DNA of 5,786 nucleotides from contig CALHPT010000339.1 in NCBI GenBank assembly GCA_938036405.1, positions 1 through 5,786 on the forward strand. Direction: 5' to 3'. The translations under genes were made by a program, and so were the position numbers. Shown one piece after another: positions 5,669 through 5,786 of this stretch. Below the pieces are notes generated by a model. That model ran no database searches. It saw only the letters and a list, made by a program, of their open reading frames with translations, and was not told the origin of the DNA. The stretch is from an uncultured Tannerella sp. (GTDB lineage: Bacteria; Bacteroidota; Bacteroidia; Bacteroidales; Tannerellaceae). The first letter of the stretch is position 1. The number at the start of each line of letters is the position of its first letter.

Positions 5669-5786
5669 CTATTCCTCTCAAAAGCAGAAGCCCCGATGTC
5701 GAAGCAAGTGGACTGATTGTTAGATGGAAAGGGGTCGATATGCTTCCGGTTGCGTCGAGCGGAAAAGGCAGAAAAGTGCGATTTTA

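Larger units (their letters stand above)
5245..5786. other. Gene-poor region upstream of radA containing repeats
   Basis: I see no convincing gene, tRNA or rRNA in these 542 bases. They hold repeat copy 3 (5319-5404), a candidate promoter on the - strand (5517-5524) and a 21-bp tandem repeat (5621-5668). The longest reading frames overlap one another on opposite strands. One, at 5408-5668 (-), would encode 86 residues opening with three seven-residue repeats (LMTRDEA, LMTREQT, LITQHAF). It starts with TTG, has TAG directly upstream in frame, and is best explained by the DNA repeat. The right edge, 5700-5786, shows nothing I recognise. Confidence 0.6.

Noticed and set aside
5381..5716. 111-aa + strand frame as a gene
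   Set aside because: It overlaps the opposite-strand frame across the same repeats, starts inside the GC-rich flank of repeat copy 3 and shows no domain.

Overview
The window looks like a chromosomal segment from a fairly GC-rich member of the Bacteroidota, probably Bacteroidales and possibly a Tannerella/Porphyromonas relative. The evidence is a long-form pyrophosphate-dependent phosphofructokinase, the absence of clear Shine-Dalgarno sequences before the genes, one exact match to the Bacteroidota -7 promoter motif (TAnnTTTG), and the general character of the encoded proteins. The lineage is an inference from reading the proteins; no search was run.

Layout: (1) 1-1085 (+), the C-terminal two thirds of a PPi-dependent phosphofructokinase, cut by the window edge. 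(2) 1086-1272, a dense cluster of GTAG-headed, REP-like hairpins in both orientations. (3) 1273-1875 (+), riboflavin synthase alpha chain. (4) 1876-2098, a convergent intergenic region with a strong intrinsic terminator, a second hairpin, and copy 1 of an interspersed repeat. (5) 2099-3673 (-), an uncharacterised FAD-dependent oxidoreductase of the COG2509 type. (6) 3674-3870, its leader, with a 10-bp tandem repeat and copy 2 of the interspersed repeat. (7) 3871-5244 (-), RadA. (8) 5245-5786, about 540 bp without a convincing gene, holding copy 3 of the repeat, a candidate promoter and a short 21-bp tandem repeat.

The four genes are housekeeping or widely conserved: glycolysis, flavin synthesis, a flavoenzyme and recombination/repair. 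They do not form one pathway. I see no defence system, mobile-element gene, CRISPR array or RNA gene. The interesting content is intergenic. A 42-43 bp core occurs three times. Copies 1 and 2 differ at only two positions, while the hairpins flanking the core differ in sequence from copy to copy and abut a T-rich edge of the core on each strand. Together with the GTAG-type hairpins and the GTAGTTAGAA decamers, this suggests a family of small non-coding repeats, possibly acting as transcription terminators or attenuators. That role is an inference from structure.
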